A program made the translations under genes and the position numbers. The notes under the pieces are model-generated. The model had not been told where the DNA came from. It did no database searches and worked only from the letters and a program-made list of their open reading frames with translations. From Cranoglanis bouderius (Eukaryota > Chordata > Actinopteri > Siluriformes > Cranoglanididae): 64,000 bases of DNA. This document shows positions 1 to 10,795 of this stretch, one piece after another; within the stretch, counting starts at the first letter, position 1, and every line of letters begins with the position of its first letter. Where the stretch lies: contig CM042544.1 in the NCBI GenBank assembly GCA_023630585.1, positions 12,363,756-12,427,755 of the forward strand. Direction: 5' to 3'.

Positions 1-345
1 TCTTCAATTTACTTTGAAACTCCAGAACCGAGCCATCAACAGACAAAATTAGAGAACCAGCATTACGCAGTTGATGAGGAGAACCAAGAAGCATGACTTT
101 GATCTTGGAACTGTTTAAGCCAAAAAACAAAAAAAGTTTGTCATCCATATTTTTTATCTCAATACAAATGAATCTAAATACAATTGGAAAGGAAGGAAAC
201 ATCCACATGTTGACCTGGTTTTGAATGAATGTAAATCTAAGTGTCAGAGTGGAAAGATATAAATACTAAAAAGTAAAGGGCCAAGAACTGAGTCCTGGGG
301 GACACCAGTGTGAATTCAATCCAATCTCAGACCTGTGACCACCCA
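1..345 (-). pseudogene. LINE reverse transcriptase fragment
   Basis: Read on the minus strand, this stretch holds a broken non-LTR reverse transcriptase. The conserved GVPQDSVLGPLLFSIYI-type motif (usual form GVPQGSVLGPLLF) is encoded near 275-305. Further on, a segment resembling the conserved region after the YADD box (SKIKVMLLGSP) is encoded near 60-120. Frames shift between these blocks and stops interrupt them, so it is a dead fragment. It is cut by the window edge. The motifs suggest an L2/Rex-like LINE, but the clade is not certain. Confidence 0.7.
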
Positions 346-984
346 TAAATACGAACTGACTGCGATCAATAAAGTACGATATTAATCACTTATCTGTGTG
401 TACTATCCGATAAAATGGTTTTACTTTGTAACCCAATGGGTTCCTGAGGCAAGCCAGGTGGAAAAGCTGCTTAAAGTTCTAGCTAAAGTGTTCTGTTGTA
501 ATCATGACTGTTTTGGATAATTACTGTATCTTCAGGCTAAATCTTTTGGGATGGTGGTGTTTTATGTTGTGTTTTGGAATTTGAAGGCTGCTGGTGGTAA
601 GCATGCTTCCTAATATGAATGTGTTATGAATGTTAAATGTTAACCCTTTCAAGCATAGTGTCCACACTTCTGGACAGCCAATTTAGACTAAAAATTTAGA
701 AATGTTGTTTTATTTTGTTCAGAAATTAAAGAGTCTATAATACAATTATAATATTTCTATAATAGAAATGAAATTTTCTGTAATACCATTTCTTCTCTAA
801 TTTGGTCTTCAACATTAAATATTTTAGACCTGAATGGTAATTTTTTTTTCTACAAAGGCATTTGAAAATTTAAAAAATTATTGTTATGATTTTTTTTTTC
901 CAGGTATAATGTTTTATGTTTATGTTTTTTTTGCTCATGGCACACCTTGACTTTTTAATATAAGTGATATTTAGACAAAATAAA
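346..984. other. AT-rich intronic DNA, no gene seen
   Basis: No coding potential recognised. Short T and A runs occur near 840-925. The left end of the following Tc1 relic may begin in here, but it is too decayed to place. Confidence 0.6.
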
Positions 985-2363
985 AATTAATTTATATCAG
1001 ATGATGATATAATTAATATACATCAGATTTTCACACAAGTCCTAAAAGTAGACAATGAGAACCCAGTTAAAATCATTGGTCATTTATTTATTGAGGAAAA
1101 TGATCCAATATTACATATCTGTGAGTGGTAAAAGTATGTGAAGCTCTAAGATTAGCAGTGATTTGAAGATGAAATTAGAGTCAGGTGTTTTCAATCAATG
1201 GGATGACAATCAGGTGAGTGAGTGAGTGCCCTGTTTTATATAACACATGTGTGTGGAAGTGTATCATGGCAGGAACAAAAGAAGTTTTCTGAAGACCTCA
1301 GACAGATTAAAGAGTCAGACAGATTGTGTACAAATGGAGGAAATTCAAGACCATTGTTACCCTCCCCAGGAGTGGTCGACCAACAAAGATCACTCCAAGT
1401 GCAAAGGAACCCATGGTAACTTCTAAGCATCTAAAGGCCTCTCGTACATTGGCTAATGTTAATGTTCATGAGTCCACCCTCAGAAGAACACTGAACAACA
1501 ATGGTGTGCATGGCAGGGTTGCAAGGAGAAAACCACATTGCTGCCCATCTGCATTTGCTAAGGATCACGTGGACAAGCCAGAAGACTATTATAGTCTTAA
1601 TAGTCTAATCGCCAAAGACCAAAATAGAATTTTGGTTTAAATGAGAAGCATTATGTTTGGAGAAAGGAAAAAACTGCATTCCAGCATAAGAACCTTATCC
1701 CATCTGTGAAACATGGTGGTGGTACTATCACGGTTTGGGCCTGTTTTGCTGCATCTGGGCCAGGACAGCTTGCCATCATTGATGGAACAATGAATTCTGA
1801 ATTATACCAGCAATTTCTAAAGGGAAATGTCAGGACATCTGTTCATGAACTGAATCTCAAGAGAAAGTGGGTCATGTAGTAAGACAATGACCCTAAGCAC
1901 ACAAATCATTCTACCAAAGAATGGTTAAAGAATAAAGTTAATATTTTGGAATGGCCAAGTCAAAGTCCTGACCTTAATCCAATAGAAAAATTGTGGAAGG
2001 ACCTGAAGCAAGCAGTTCATGTGAGGAAACTCACCAACATCCCAGAGTTAAAGCTGTTCTGTACTGAGGAACGGGCTAAAATACCTCCAAGCTGATGTGC
2101 AGGACTGATCAACAGTTATCAGAAACGTTTAGTTGCAGTTATTGCTGCACAAGGGGGTCACACCAGGTACTGAAAGCAAAGGTTCACATACTTTTGCCAC
2201 TCAGATGTGTAATATTGACTCATTTTCCAAGTATAATATTTTAGTCTTTAATTTGTTTAATTGGGTTCTCTTTATCTACTTTTAGGACTTGTGTGGAAAT
2301 CTGGTGATGTTTTAGGTCATATTAATGTAGATATATAGAAAATTCGACTTTCAAGCACCACTG
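985..2363 (+). mobile_element. Tc1-like transposon relic (family A)
   Basis: The inverted ends match around 1035-1080 and 2265-2305 (shared block CACAAGTCCTAAAAGTAGA). The right tip reads CAAGCACCACTG followed by TA. Between them is a Tc1 transposase gene on the plus strand: the N-terminal DNA-binding part is in frame at 1326-1640, followed by the GGGxxxVWxC-type block near 1710 and the SQSPDLNPIEKLW block near 1960-2000. It has frameshifts near 1640 and an in-frame TAG near 1878, just before the second catalytic Asp. It therefore cannot make transposase. The left tip is diverged and its exact start is uncertain. Confidence 0.85.
1326..2172 (+). pseudogene. Tc1 transposase pseudogene
   Basis: This is the decayed coding region of the family A transposon. 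The first 105 codons are open (HTH-linked segment with VTSKHLKASRTLANVNVHES). Then the frame shifts and the catalytic domain continues in other frames, ending with the typical GGxTRY C-terminus near 2172. The tryptophan block before the second Asp is followed by a stop codon (GTCATGTAG). DDE residues are partly preserved, but the gene is clearly inactive. Confidence 0.8.
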
Positions 2364-2584
2364 TAAGTAAATTTCAACCTAATTTCTATCTACCACATCT
2401 GTAGTGTGTACAGTATGATCATGACCAGAACTTCAAAACATTTTCCTGTACTGAGAAAAGACCAGAAAACCTCTATATACAGAACTCACTTGTAGCAGGT
2501 GGGGGTGCGGTTTAGCCTGGGTCTGAGAGGTTTTAGGGGATAAGCTAAGAAGAGTAATGACTAATGTGGCACACATGAGCCCTG

Positions 2585-2588
<4 letters not shown>

Positions 2589-2658
<70 letters not shown>

Positions 2659-2715
2659 TTCTCTCTCTCTCGCTCTCTCTGTCTCTCTCTCTCTCGCTCT
2701 TGCGCTCTCCGTCCC
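2589..2715. repeat. (CT)n microsatellite
   Basis: Perfect CT dinucleotides run from 2589 to about 2653 and then an interrupted CT/TCTC tract continues to about 2715. The open frames through it on both strands are repeat artefacts. Confidence 0.95.
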
Positions 2716-3125
2716 TCCCTCTCTCCTTCCCACCGCCATGTTTTCTCTCAGTGGTGCGGTGCTGAGTTTGTTACATCACTTTCCTCAAGAAGTCTAAAGC
2801 AGTTGTTGAATACCGTTAATAAATGTTTATTAACGAAACACAATTTTTTCTAGAATGTTTTCAGGAACTTGTCAGTAAAAGACCTTTGTAAATTAAACAC
2901 CAAATCTGTAATCACCGTAATCCATATCACAAATGTGTGATTCCAGTGTAATCAGTTGAGCCCAGGAGTGGCTGGTATAAATGGGCTAGCAGGATTAAGT
3001 CCCCTCTGACTTTCAAAGATACTCCACATCAGATTATTTGTTGTTAACAAAAGTCTTAAAGCAGATTATTTTGGACTCAAACCAAGTGCAACAGCACCAC
3101 CAATGGTTGTAAGAAAATACACAGA
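2716..3125. other. Intronic DNA, no gene seen
   Basis: Unique-looking, AT-moderate sequence without recognised motifs. Confidence 0.5.
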
Positions 3126-3370
3126 ATGGTACACAACATGAACAGAAGTATGTGGACACCTGGCCTTCACACTCATATGTGGGTCTTCCCCAAACTGTTA
3201 GTTGGAAGTCCACTGTTGTATAGAATGCCTTTGTATGCTGTAGCATTACAATTTCCCTTCACTGGAACTATGGAGCCTAAACCTATTCCTGCATGACAAT
3301 ACCCCTGTGCACAAAGCGAGCTCCATAAAGACAAGGTTTGCTAAAGTTGGTGTGGTTTTAATGAATGAGT
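3126..3370 (+). mobile_element. Tc1-like element fragment (family B)
   Basis: The stretch begins with the GTATGTGGACACCTG-type terminal sequence typical of a common fish Tc1 family. It continues with the GACAATxCCCCTGTGCACAAAG block that encodes the second catalytic motif, then breaks off near 3370. A second fragment of the same family lies at 29341-29600 in the other orientation. Only part of the element remains and there is no open transposase. Confidence 0.7.
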
Positions 3371-3441
3371 TACAAATTTTTACCCTGTTTGGTATTTGGA
3401 GAAAACACTGCATTAACGTAGCTGCCTATCTGCCTTTAAAA

Positions 3442-3442
3442 G

Positions 3443-3508
<66 letters not shown>
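3442..3508. repeat. (GT)n microsatellite
   Basis: Nearly perfect GT dinucleotides with one GTTTG interruption near 3456-3460. Confidence 0.95.
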
Positions 3509-3510
<2 letters not shown>

Positions 3511-4514
3511 TGCCCCACAACATGCTTATTATTCCATCGATAAAACATGGATACAATACATTGCTCAGCCCTAATAAATTCATTGTCGAGCTATTGATAG
3601 ATATTAGATTGAGACTTCCCTTCTAATATCATGACCAGCTGTCACTGGTAACAGCTATAGTTTTTAATTTGCCTTATGTATTTGAAATGCTTATTGATGG
3701 AATTCAGCAACTGCTCTTATACCCCCAGGTTTTTCATTCTTTTCTCAGTATTCTTAGTAAAATTCTATGTGCTAATCACACATATGTTACAGGTGAATAA
3801 AGTGGAAAGACGCCGGACTGTTTCTGTACAGCGTTACCACATTTGCCATCCAATATTAATTTTTAACACAGACTCTTCTGTTTTCCCTCACTACATGGAA
3901 ATAACACCTACATCACACAAATGGCTACTTACAGTACAAACAGATTATGTATTTAAAAAAAAAAAAAAAAAAATTCATGTATAGATGTACAGTATATGAG
4001 TATATGGATGCTTAAAACCCATTCTGAATATAGCAAGCCAAACATTATGGTTTTTAAATAATTTGTTTACACCATTTTGCTGTCTTGAAAAAGCTGGGTT
4101 CTGCTCCTGAAGTCGACAGCTATAACCTAAGAAAGACCTAACAAAGCATTGGAACAGCCCTTAAGATAGCGATGATGGGGATTCCCCGAGGGGGAAACAA
4201 GTAAGGGGAAGTTGACTAAGGCATTTAGAGCACGCTAAGTGATACACAGTCACACAGAACACTTGTTTTCGGTCTCAGACACATGTATACATACATCCTA
4301 ACATTCGCATTCTCTCTGACTCTCTCTCATGAACCTCACACACACTATGAACTTGTTGTATTTAAATGGATCACTCTCTCTCCATGTCTATCCACACACT
4401 CCCACTGACATCCCTGCTTTAACAGTGGTTCTGGTTGCTAGGAGACGCAAAACCACAGAAACAAGCAGGTCAACATGGAAACAGAATTACTGAGATATAT
4501 TTGGGCAGGCAGAG

Positions 4515-4516
<2 letters not shown>
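3509..4516. other. Intronic DNA with an A-tract, no gene seen
   Basis: About 1 kb without recognisable coding or repeat structure, apart from a run of about 19 A at 3955-3973. Confidence 0.5.
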
Positions 4517-4579
<63 letters not shown>

Positions 4580-4584
4580 TGTGT
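4517..4584. repeat. (GT)n microsatellite downstream of a kcnn3 donor
   Basis: GT dinucleotides with a single A interruption near 4573. On the kcnn3 strand this is a (CA)n tract lying about 150 nt inside the intron after the 4735-4804 exon. Confidence 0.95.
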
Positions 4585-4734
4585 CACCTTGGAGGTGACA
4601 ACAGGCGGTAATGATGCTTGTGTGCATGTTGAGGTTGGACAGAATCAGAGTATTTGGGCGAACGCCCCAAATTCTCAATAGATGTCGATTTGTAAAAATG
4701 CAGTGTGTGGTGAATGATGTGGTTAGGCTCTCAC

Positions 4735-4804
4735 CTTTGAGAGGTCCACTAGTGTATTGGCCTGGTCACTCAGTTTCCTTTGCTCCATTTTTACACTTCG
4801 CAGT
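4735..4804 (-). CDS. kcnn3: kcnn3 exon: start of C-terminal coiled coil
   Basis: A 70-bp internal coding exon of the SK channel gene. The acceptor is TTTTCAG before 4804 and the donor is AAG then GTGAGAG after 4735. One base completes the Gln codon from the preceding exon (8893-9020), then 23 codons follow: LRSVKMEQRKLSDQANTLVD plus LSK. This segment follows the calmodulin-binding domain and starts the C-terminal coiled coil used in subunit assembly. The RKLSDQANTLVDLSK wording fits SK3 rather than SK1 or SK2 (which, as I recall, read NDQANT and LAK). The exon length of 70 bp matches what I recall for the mammalian genes. No later kcnn3 exon is visible before position 1, so the C-terminal end lies outside the window. 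Confidence 0.92.
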
Positions 4805-5259
4805 CTGAAAACACAGACACGGACACACACAATGCATTATTGCAGTAATTCATGCCAGTGTCCTGGCCAACATTACCAAATTGTTCTTAGCTTTGTTTGC
4901 AGTTTTAAAATAACAAAAATTGAATGATAAAATTAACAGATTATAACAATATAGCTTTCTATCTTCCGTCTAACATGACTGAGTGAGCACGCTAACGTCA
5001 AAGCAATCGTGCCTTTCCAAAATAAAATAAAACCCGTTATTTAGGATACATTTGACAACAGTAAAATAAAATTTTATCAGATTTACTTCCATTTAGGCTG
5101 GACACGATATCACAATCTACTATAAAGCTGAGACACAATGTATAGTGCTGCTGCAAGTCAAAATGGATGAATCCTTTAGGCAGCAATTTATTATAATGCC
5201 CGTATCATATTCGGAGACGATATTCTTTTAATAATGATGGAGAACTATCATTTAGGAAT

Positions 5260-5830
5260 GACAGAAAAACACGCACAATAAGCATACAAATTTTACCTTA
5301 TTTTTAAAAAATAATGACATTTTATTATTTTGGAGAGCTGGCAGAGATATTCTGCCTGTTCAGAAACGCATGTCTTTTTATTTATTTATTTTTGTACAGA
5401 AATGGTTTATTTTGGAGCACAGTGAGGCACTGTTTAGGTTGGGCTAAACTCGAATAGTGCATCTCCCATTAGTATCTCAAACTTCAGGGTTACCAGGTTC
5501 TGTGTATAACGTCTGCGTATTGTAGATGCACACTGCAAATCAGAAATGCACACATTGTTAACTTGTTTTCCCTGAAAAGACAGAGAAAAATAAGAACAGT
5601 TAACATTTTTTGTGTGGTTTTTGAATTGTAGTTTCTATCTTCTGAGAGCTTTTCTTTTGAGCTCAATAACAAAGTAAAAACCTTGAGCTTTCTTAAAAAA
5701 AACAACAACAACCCAAACAAACTAACAAGCAAACCCTGAATATGCCTCCTACTGTCCCCATCTGTATTTGTATTCATTTAGGACACATTACCTGTTCAAC
5801 CTGAATAAGGTATTCATATTCGGTTCTACC
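5260..5830 (+). repeat. Dispersed repeat family R1, copy 1
   Basis: Aligns by eye with 13880-14350 and 14825-14905. Shared blocks include the TTGTACAGAAAT segment, GGGTTxCCAGGxTCTG, GTTAACTxGTTTCCC, AAGTAAAAACCTTG and GACACATTAxCTGTTCAAC. The copies are well diverged and have no coding capacity. The family is not identified. Confidence 0.65.
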
Positions 5831-6297
5831 CCTATTGTATACATTCAAACCAGATCACCAGCAAGAGGAGTAAGGCCTTAAGGATATGAATCTGGCAGCT
5901 CAGAGACTAACAAGTCACACAAGCCTAACTCAGGAAGAAGAGAGTGACCTGGCAAGCAAGACACAAACAATGTAAGATTTCCCTCAGTTGAGCCATCTAT
6001 CAGCAAACTGAGTGGTGTGATAGTCCATGCTATGTGAGCATAGCTTAATCTATAGAAAGTATATTTATATGTCTAAAGAATAGGAATGGGTTTCCCAATA
6101 TCCAACTGTCAAATAGGTTAAAGCACATCAGAATAGTGTTATTTAAACCTTTAAACAGCATTAGGCCTGCTGCCTTACAGTTGTGAGTGGGCCAGAAAGT
6201 GAAGGTCAACAGTTTGAAAGGTGTAGATAACAACTAACAACTTAGTTACTTTAACAGCATAGTTAAGTTTGTGAAGGTTGTCTGAAAGGAATATGGA
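5831..6297. other. Intronic DNA, no gene seen
   Basis: No recognised feature. Confidence 0.5.
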
Positions 6298-7186
6298 ATT
6301 AAATTTGTGCCAAAAGTATTGAACCTAACTTTTCAAGAAACGAGCATAAAAATACAATGAGAGAAGAAAAACACTCTGAAACTGAAAACAGTGAACTCAG
6401 TGACAACAATTTAATGTTCTTCAAATAAACAGCAGTCTTTGTTAACAGTTTCCTAAGCTTCGTTTTCACTAATCATGCGCTGCCAGAGTTTTCATTTACG
6501 CTTTCAAACTTTTCATTCACATGATTGCTCCACATGTTTACGTTTCTGGCACAAACCTCTCCTGTGGGCGGGGCTTAACAGCGATTTACTCTGATTGGCT
6601 AGTGAGATTTGGATCGACAGCTCCCTGACCTCGAAGCACAGACTTCAGCGTCGCGAATTTTGGAGAGCGTTCTGGATGCGGTCCTCTGTATAGTTATAGT
6701 GTTTGTACTTTGTAGAGGAAATTACTTACTTAGTCAGTATATTAGTTCATAATAACTACTTGAGGTTTGGGTAGTCTCATACGAGTATTTTTTTTTTTCG
6801 AGATTATGTCTCAGGAGCGGCACGGAGCGTCATCTTCATTATCATCCTCCTCCTCAGCTGGACACTCGAGTTGTCGATCCAAATCTGACTAGCCAATGAG
6901 AGTAAATTGCTGTTAAGCCCCGCCCACACGAGAGGTTTGTGCCAAAATGGCGAACGTAAACTTGCGGCGCGTAAATGAAAACTCTGGCAGCGCATTCATA
7001 AACCATGATTAGTAAAAAAAGAAGCTTATAAAACTGTTAACAAAGAATGCTGTTTATTTGAAGTCCATGTTAAATTTTTGCCACTGAATTCACTGTTTTC
7101 AGTTTCAGAGTGTTTCTCTTCTTTCTTATTGTATATTTTTGTTCATTTCTTGAAAATTCTCAATAATTCTGGCACAAAATTAATTT
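6298..7186. mobile_element. Long inverted-repeat (foldback) element
   Basis: The left arm (about 6298-6618) and right arm (about 6871-7186) are inverted copies. The outer tips read TTTGTGCCAAAAG and its inverse near CTGGCACAAAATT. Further paired blocks are ACTGAAAACAGTGAA, CGCTGCCAGAGTTTTCATTTA, GGGCGGGGCTTAACAG and TTTGGATCGACA. The arms are about 315 bp around a spacer of about 250 bp. Both tips are flanked by ATTAA, which could be a target duplication. No transposase is present, so it is a non-autonomous foldback/MITE-type element. Confidence 0.8.
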
Positions 7187-7523
7187 CATAATGTAATAAA
7201 TGAACATACAGTAATTGTAGACTTTACGAAAAGAACGTCTTTTTGACTTTGTTAAACCTGGGTTTTATGTAGCCAACTGCCCCATCTGCAGTGATCAAAC
7301 TGAAATTACTGAAATTAGTAAAATTGATTTGTACTTGGTTTTAAAAGTAATCAACAGTGTCAATTAGTGTTGCTTACTTTGAGCTTGCTAGCAAGAACTA
7401 TACACTACTTTTCATGTACTGCAAGAGGCCACTCATGTGACTGAGGTGATATGCACTTCCACAAGCCGATGAAGGCATGATACAGACTACTGAAATGCAG
7501 TACCTCATAGCTAATGGGACATA
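7187..7523. other. Intronic DNA, no gene seen
   Basis: No recognised feature. Confidence 0.5.
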
Positions 7524-7713
7524 CAGTGCCCTCTACTAATATTGGCACCCTTGGTAAATATGAGCAAAGCAGGCTGTGAAAATTTGTCTTTATTGTTTAC
7601 CCTTTTGATCTTTTAATAAAAACAATTCACAAAAAATACTCTGCTCAGAGTTTATCAAAACAAAAATATCTTTGTTAAATATAGGTGTGCAACAATTATT
7701 GGCACCCTTTTAG

Positions 7714-8193
7714 TCAATACTTTGTGCTACCTCCCTTTGCCAAGATAACAGCTCTGAGTCTTCTCCTATAATGCCTGATGAGGTTGGAGAATACATGGCA
7801 AGGGATCTGAGACCATTCCTCCATACACAATCTCTCCAGATCCTTCAAATTTCGAGGTCCACGCTGGTGGACTCTCCTCTTCAGTTCACCCCACAGGTTT
7901 TCTATGGGTTTCAAGTCAGGGGACTGGGATGGCCATGGCAGGACCTTGATTTTGTGGTCAGTAAACCATTTTTGTGTTGATTTTGATTTATGTTTTGGAC
8001 CATTGTCCTGCTGGAAGATCCAACCATGGCCCATTTTAAGCTTTCTGGCAGAGGCAGTCAGGTTTTCATGTAATATCTGTTGATATTTGATAGAGTCCAT
8101 GGTGCCATGTATCCTAACAAAATGTCCAGGTCCTCTGGCAGAAAAACAGCCCCAAAACACTAAAGAGCCACCACCATATTTAACCGTGGGCAT
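7714..8193 (-). pseudogene. Tc1 transposase, C-terminal half
   Basis: An open frame of 159 codons. It starts within the catalytic core (VKYGGGSLVFWGCFSARGPG), contains the second catalytic motif QQDNGPKHKSKS and the third motif SPDLKPIENLWGELKRRVHQ, and ends GGSTKY. The DNA-binding HTH region and the first catalytic Asp are absent, so the product could not transpose. The frame itself is intact, which suggests the loss happened fairly recently. Confidence 0.88.
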
Positions 8194-8213
8194 GAGCTAC
8201 TTTTCCATATGGC

Positions 8214-8216
<3 letters not shown>

Positions 8217-8264
<48 letters not shown>
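8217..8264. repeat. (CT)n microsatellite inside a Tc1 derivative
   Basis: A perfect CT run that replaces the 5' half of the transposase gene, followed by a short T tract. Confidence 0.95.
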
Positions 8265-8270
<6 letters not shown>

Positions 8271-8434
8271 AAATAAACCTGGGTTGTGTTTGCAATTGTT
8301 TTTGATGTCCATGAGAGCAGAGTATTTTTGTGATTTTTTGATTAAATGATCAAAATGTTAAACAACAAAGACCATTTTTCACAGCCTTCTTTGCTCATAT
8401 TTACCAAGGGTGCCAATATTAGTGGAGGGCATTT

Positions 8435-8892
8435 TATCTGATCCAGAAGATCAGTTTAGCTGATTAGAGTGTTGGCATTTGGGTTGGAACTGACCTTTTC
8501 AGGTATGTAGATCTCCAGGAACAGGGATCAATCCTACTGTTAGGTCAGGCAGGCTAACTGCTGTTAAAGCACCCCAAACATAACTGTTTGTGAAGCCAAA
8601 ATACACCTCACATGCTCTTTGGATATTCTGAAATCCAGTTGGCTGCACCTAAAGCTCCTGTTGGTGTACCAGTGTGAAAATGCCAAGCTATACCATAGAC
8701 AATAAGTAGGCAGTGGAGATCATCTGCCTGCATAATCTAATTTGAAATTCTATTATGTGCTTGTTATTGTTTGGATACATGTGAACATCAGATGGGAATC
8801 AATACCAAGTGTGATGCTTGGAAATCGATTCTCAAGGAGTGTCTGAGAATAAAGGAGGCTGGACTGAGTGTGCATGCATTTGTTTTTCTCAC
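8435..8892. other. Intronic DNA, no gene seen
   Basis: No recognised feature between the Tc1 derivative and the kcnn3 exon. Confidence 0.5.
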
Positions 8893-9020
8893 TGGTGGAT
8901 GGCTTGCAGGAATTTCCTCTGGTGCTTCCGCACACGTGAGTGGTCGATCTTCTTCATCAACTTGGTGTGTTTGTAGATCAGCCATGTTTCTCGAAGAACG
9001 TTGGCTGCTGCATTCTTTAT
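8893..9020 (-). CDS. kcnn3: kcnn3 exon: calmodulin-binding domain
   Basis: A 128-bp internal exon. The acceptor TCCTTACAG precedes 9020. The donor is CA then GTGAGAA after 8893, so the final Gln codon is completed by the next exon (4735-4804). The 42 full codons begin IKNAAANVLRETWLIYKHTK and end KHQRKFLQAIH. This is the calmodulin-binding domain that gates SK channels by constitutively bound calmodulin. The leading Ile (IKNAAAN) fits SK3; SK1 and SK2 have Val here as I recall. The basic and hydrophobic residues of the family (RKHQRKFLQAIHQ) are conserved, so the channel is probably functional. Confidence 0.95.
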
Positions 9021-9759
9021 CTGTAAGGACACAATGCCATAACAACTCCTTTAGCAACAACTCACACCCAAGAAGCAGATCTTGAGAGAGAAGACCAAGT
9101 AAGCACGCTCCTGAAGCATATGCATGCAAAACCAAAACAGTTTTCATCTTGGCAGAAGGAGTGATTCAAGAAAAGATTTGCTCACATCATGTTAAGTACG
9201 AATCTTTATAGGTCTGTTTTCTTTTTCCACCATATAAGATCAGGACAAAATTATCAGAGGGAGGTGTCTGTTACAGCTGTAATATCCATTATGGTGGTCA
9301 TGCATCATGAATGAAATATGATAATCAGAATTCATTTGCCATTTTAAGGATCCACTCATGATTCCAGTTAAATCTGAATCTTGCTTCTGTACACTAGGTT
9401 AGTGCCACTGACATATCACACTGCCACTGATTAATTAACTAAAGAGGAAATGGTTGTAGAAAAATGATTGAGGAGACTTTGCAAGGGTGATGCAGGGAAG
9501 ACAGAAGCTTCCCATATTTAAAAACATCCTGATTTGGTGGTGTTCCTCTGGCCACTGGATGGCACGGGGGCGTGCTTTTTTTTAGCTTCAGATTTAGCAT
9601 GACAGTGCTTTTATTAAATAGCAGAGGTCAATGTTTTTAATAATACAAGTGTTAGCATTCAGCCCTTACCTCACAGATTTAATCTGATAGAGAGAAAGAC
9701 ATTTGGGAGTCATCAGGTCCATATTAATACTCAGGAAAGGTATTAAGACTATCTAGACT
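9021..9759. other. Intronic DNA, no gene seen
   Basis: No recognised feature. The 119-codon minus-strand frame around 8788-9147 is a shadow of the kcnn3 exon in another frame. Confidence 0.6.
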
Positions 9760-10030
9760 CATGAATTAAGGGCACAATGGTATGCCAAAGTGCAGGTGAA
9801 TGCACAAAACTGATTGGTCAGAAGTTGTGAATTATTTTTGTATAATAGCACGATTCGGACAAGAGTTCAGGCTGTAACATGAACGATAAGTTTATATTAA
9901 TGTGCTGGTTCTAATACGTTATTGTTTCTATAGTAACAGCTCATACAGAGGTATTAGTGTAGTGTATGCTCCACACAATCCAAGTCTAATAATAATAGAT
10001 AATAACAAGAATGATAAGCAAGCAAGTTAC
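9760..10030 (+). repeat. Dispersed repeat family R2, copy 1
   Basis: Shares with 19085-19300 and with the inverse of 22300-22420 the pattern TGATTGGTCAGAAG, TATTGTTTCTATAGTAACAG and CTCCACACAATCxAAG. Such sequences are common in fish introns. It is non-coding and probably a non-autonomous DNA element. Confidence 0.55.
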
Positions 10031-10164
10031 TATCGGATAGGGAGCTGTGTAGGACTCGGGAGCATGCTCCAGTTCAGGCTAAGGCTGAAAGTTTGTTTTG
10101 TTTTTGCTAAAATTTGTGTTTCTTCTATGAATACAAAAGTTTAAAGTTTAAAATACCATTTACT

Positions 10165-10795
10165 CTCACCATCCACTTTAATAGGAACACCTGTACACCT
10201 GCTAATTTATGCAGTTATCCAATCATTCAACCATGTGGCAGCAGCACAGTGCATAAAATCATTTATATATCATATATCATTTATGCGTGAACATTAATGG
10301 CTGTTAATGTTCACATCAAACATCAGAATGGAAAAATGTGATCTCAGTAACTTCAACCGTGGTGTGGATGTTATACCAGAAAGGCTGGTTTGAGTATTTC
10401 AGAAACTGCTGATCTCCTGGGAATTTCACACACAACAGTCTTTAGAGTTTACACAGAATGGTGCAAAAAACATTAAGTGAGTGACAGTCCTGTGGGTGGA
10501 AACTCCTTCTTGATAAGAGAGGTCAGAGGAAAATGGCCATTTTGGTTCGAGCTGCCAGGAAGGATATAGTAACTCATATAATCACTCTTTACAACCGTGG
10601 TGAGCAGAAAAACATCTCAGTATGCACAAAACATCAAACCTTGAGGTGGCTCTGGCTCAGCAGAAGACCACATTGAGTTCCACTCCTGTCAGCCTAGAAC
10701 CAGAATCTAAGGCTATCATGGGCACGGGCTCATCGAAACTGGATAGAGCAAGATTGGGGAAAAAAAATCACCTGGTCTTTTTCCACTCTTCAAAA
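10165..10795 (+). mobile_element. Tc1-like fragment, N-terminal half (family G)
   Basis: Starts with an inverted-end type sequence (CACTTTAATAGGAACACCTG). It runs through the transposase N-terminus (ATCTCAGTxACTTCxACCGTGG, then the HTH block with GCTGATCTCCTGGG near 10408). Frameshifts are present, and the transposase is lost abruptly after about 10745. A sequence AAATCACCTGGTC bounded by A and T runs follows. An oppositely oriented fragment of the same family is at 12610-13150. Confidence 0.75.

Larger units (their letters stand above)
7524..8434 (-). mobile_element. Tc1-like transposon, deletion derivative (family F)
   Basis: The inverted ends are clear: CAGTGCCCTCTACTAATATT on the left and the matching inverse AATATTAGTGGAGGGCA on the right. 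TA dinucleotides flank the element at 7522-7523 and 8435-8436. The minus strand carries the C-terminal half of the transposase (7714-8193). The N-terminal half is missing, and a (CT)n microsatellite at 8217-8264 stands at the junction. Relatives of the same family lie at 52838-53765 and 55551-55868. Confidence 0.9.

Noticed and set aside
640..700. Possible piggyBac-like end (CCCTTTCAAGCATAGTGTCC)
   Set aside because: No matching inverted end or TTAA pair could be found nearby.
2545..2853. Frames through the CT tract (Leu-Ser and Arg-Glu strings)
   Set aside because: Translation of a dinucleotide repeat, not a gene.
8788..9147. 119-codon minus-strand frame over the calmodulin-binding exon
   Set aside because: A different frame from the conserved channel sequence; a shadow frame.
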